Source: Inquilinus limosus DSM 16000
GTDB taxonomy: Bacteria > Pseudomonadota > Alphaproteobacteria > DSM-16000 > Inquilinaceae
Length of the DNA: 64,000 nucleotides
Direction of reading: 5' to 3'
Assembly: GCF_000423185.1 (NCBI RefSeq)
Contig: NZ_AUHM01000031.1
Location: 46,756-110,755 of the forward strand
Of this stretch, positions 63,820 through 64,000 are shown piece by piece. The translations under genes were made by a program, and so were the position numbers. How positions within the stretch are numbered: the first letter of the stretch is position 1; each line of letters begins with the position of its first letter. The notes beneath the pieces were generated by a model. The model did no database searches and was not told the origin of the DNA. It was given only the letters and a program-made list of their open reading frames with translations.

Positions 63820-64000
63820 TCAGGCCCGGATCGCCTGGAGGCCGCCGACGCCGAGGATCGAGATCACGCGCTTGAAGTTGTAGGCGAGGACCTGGAGGCT
63901 CATCTCGGTGCTGACCCGCTGTAATCCTCGGGTCAGGAAATGGGTGGCGCCCATCCAGGCTTTGAGGGTGCCGAACGGGTGCTCGGCCGTCTGTCGGCGG
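63820..64000 (-). mobile_element. IS1182-family transposase, C-terminal fragment at window edge
   Basis: A minus-strand frame open to the right edge encodes the C-terminal 60 residues of an IS1182-type DDE transposase: TAEHPFGTLKAWMGATHFLT is followed by EMSLQVLAYNFKRVISILGV. The stop is at 63820-63822. The conserved Glu in AEHPFG is the third catalytic acid of the family. The inverted repeat end of the element should lie in about 63690-63815 but could not be identified. The rest is outside the window. Confidence 0.88.

Noticed and set aside
63682..63924. An 80-codon plus-strand gene after the SOS box
   Set aside because: It runs into and opposite the transposase end and has no family similarity; it may include a broken gene start, but this cannot be supported.

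Overview
The window is high-GC, gene-dense DNA from an alphaproteobacterium, most likely a member of the Rhodospirillales (Azospirillum/Inquilinus-like; inferred from gene content and style, not proven). Support comes from the alphaproteobacterial SOS-box pattern GTTC-N7-GTTC near the right edge, several families of dispersed palindromic intergenic repeats typical of this class, and a soil or host-associated gene set: many ABC transporters, uronate and galactoside catabolism, glycogen enzymes and RTX secretion. About sixty protein genes, one tRNA, nine palindromic repeats and three toxin-antitoxin modules are annotated.

Layout. 1-3665 (minus): a peptide-type ABC operon led by its own GntR regulator, cut by the left edge. 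3981-10054 (minus): a CUT1 sugar ABC transporter with a GH42 beta-galactosidase and an aldo/keto reductase, divergent from an AraC regulator (10229-11089); no ATPase subunit is present, so a shared one must serve it. 11223-13392: a phytanoyl-CoA dioxygenase-like gene and a cation diffusion facilitator. 13373-16578: kduI-kduD with a GntR regulator, divergent from a hydratase/FAH-family gene, forming a uronate or pectin-product module. 16760-17680: an isolated phage-tail-collar protein with a DUF6916-like partner. 17709-24241: NagB-like protein, aldo/keto reductase, MFS exporter and TetR regulator around three operators, a GFA-type zinc protein, duplicated DUF1428 genes and a LysR regulator. 24321-27012: a two-subunit molybdenum hydroxylase. 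27100-28359: an unusual DedA-methyltransferase fusion. 28328-31376: a TetR-controlled reductase and a DHA2 efflux pump.

31414-37914 holds bacterioferritin, glgX, a membrane-anchored coiled-coil protein, vapBC and glgB. 38015-44164 holds a secreted orphan protein, a LysE/Lrp pair, a propionyl-CoA carboxylase-type alpha subunit and a tight run of four small genes including acylphosphatase and a Nudix hydrolase. 44437-49626 holds a PKMT-like methyltransferase, an ABC-F ATPase, ccdAB preceded by a duplicated ccdA tail, lipB and tRNA-Leu(GAG). 49756-53473 holds a malic enzyme with a phosphotransacetylase domain and the magnesium transporter MgtE.

54530-64000 is the most accessory part. It holds an 821-residue protein with about 485 residues of Leu/Gly/Asp repeats ahead of an RTX tail, an isovaleryl-CoA dehydrogenase, a DUF433/DUF5615 toxin-antitoxin pair, a secreted cupin, and a 1133-residue protein with three 133-residue repeats and a hydrophobic C-terminus that resembles HrpF/NolX/HrpK type III translocon proteins. 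The window closes with an SOS box and an IS1182-type transposase fragment. The two giant repeat proteins and the DedA fusion are the best candidates for undescribed biology. Secretion machinery for the two large proteins is not in the window.
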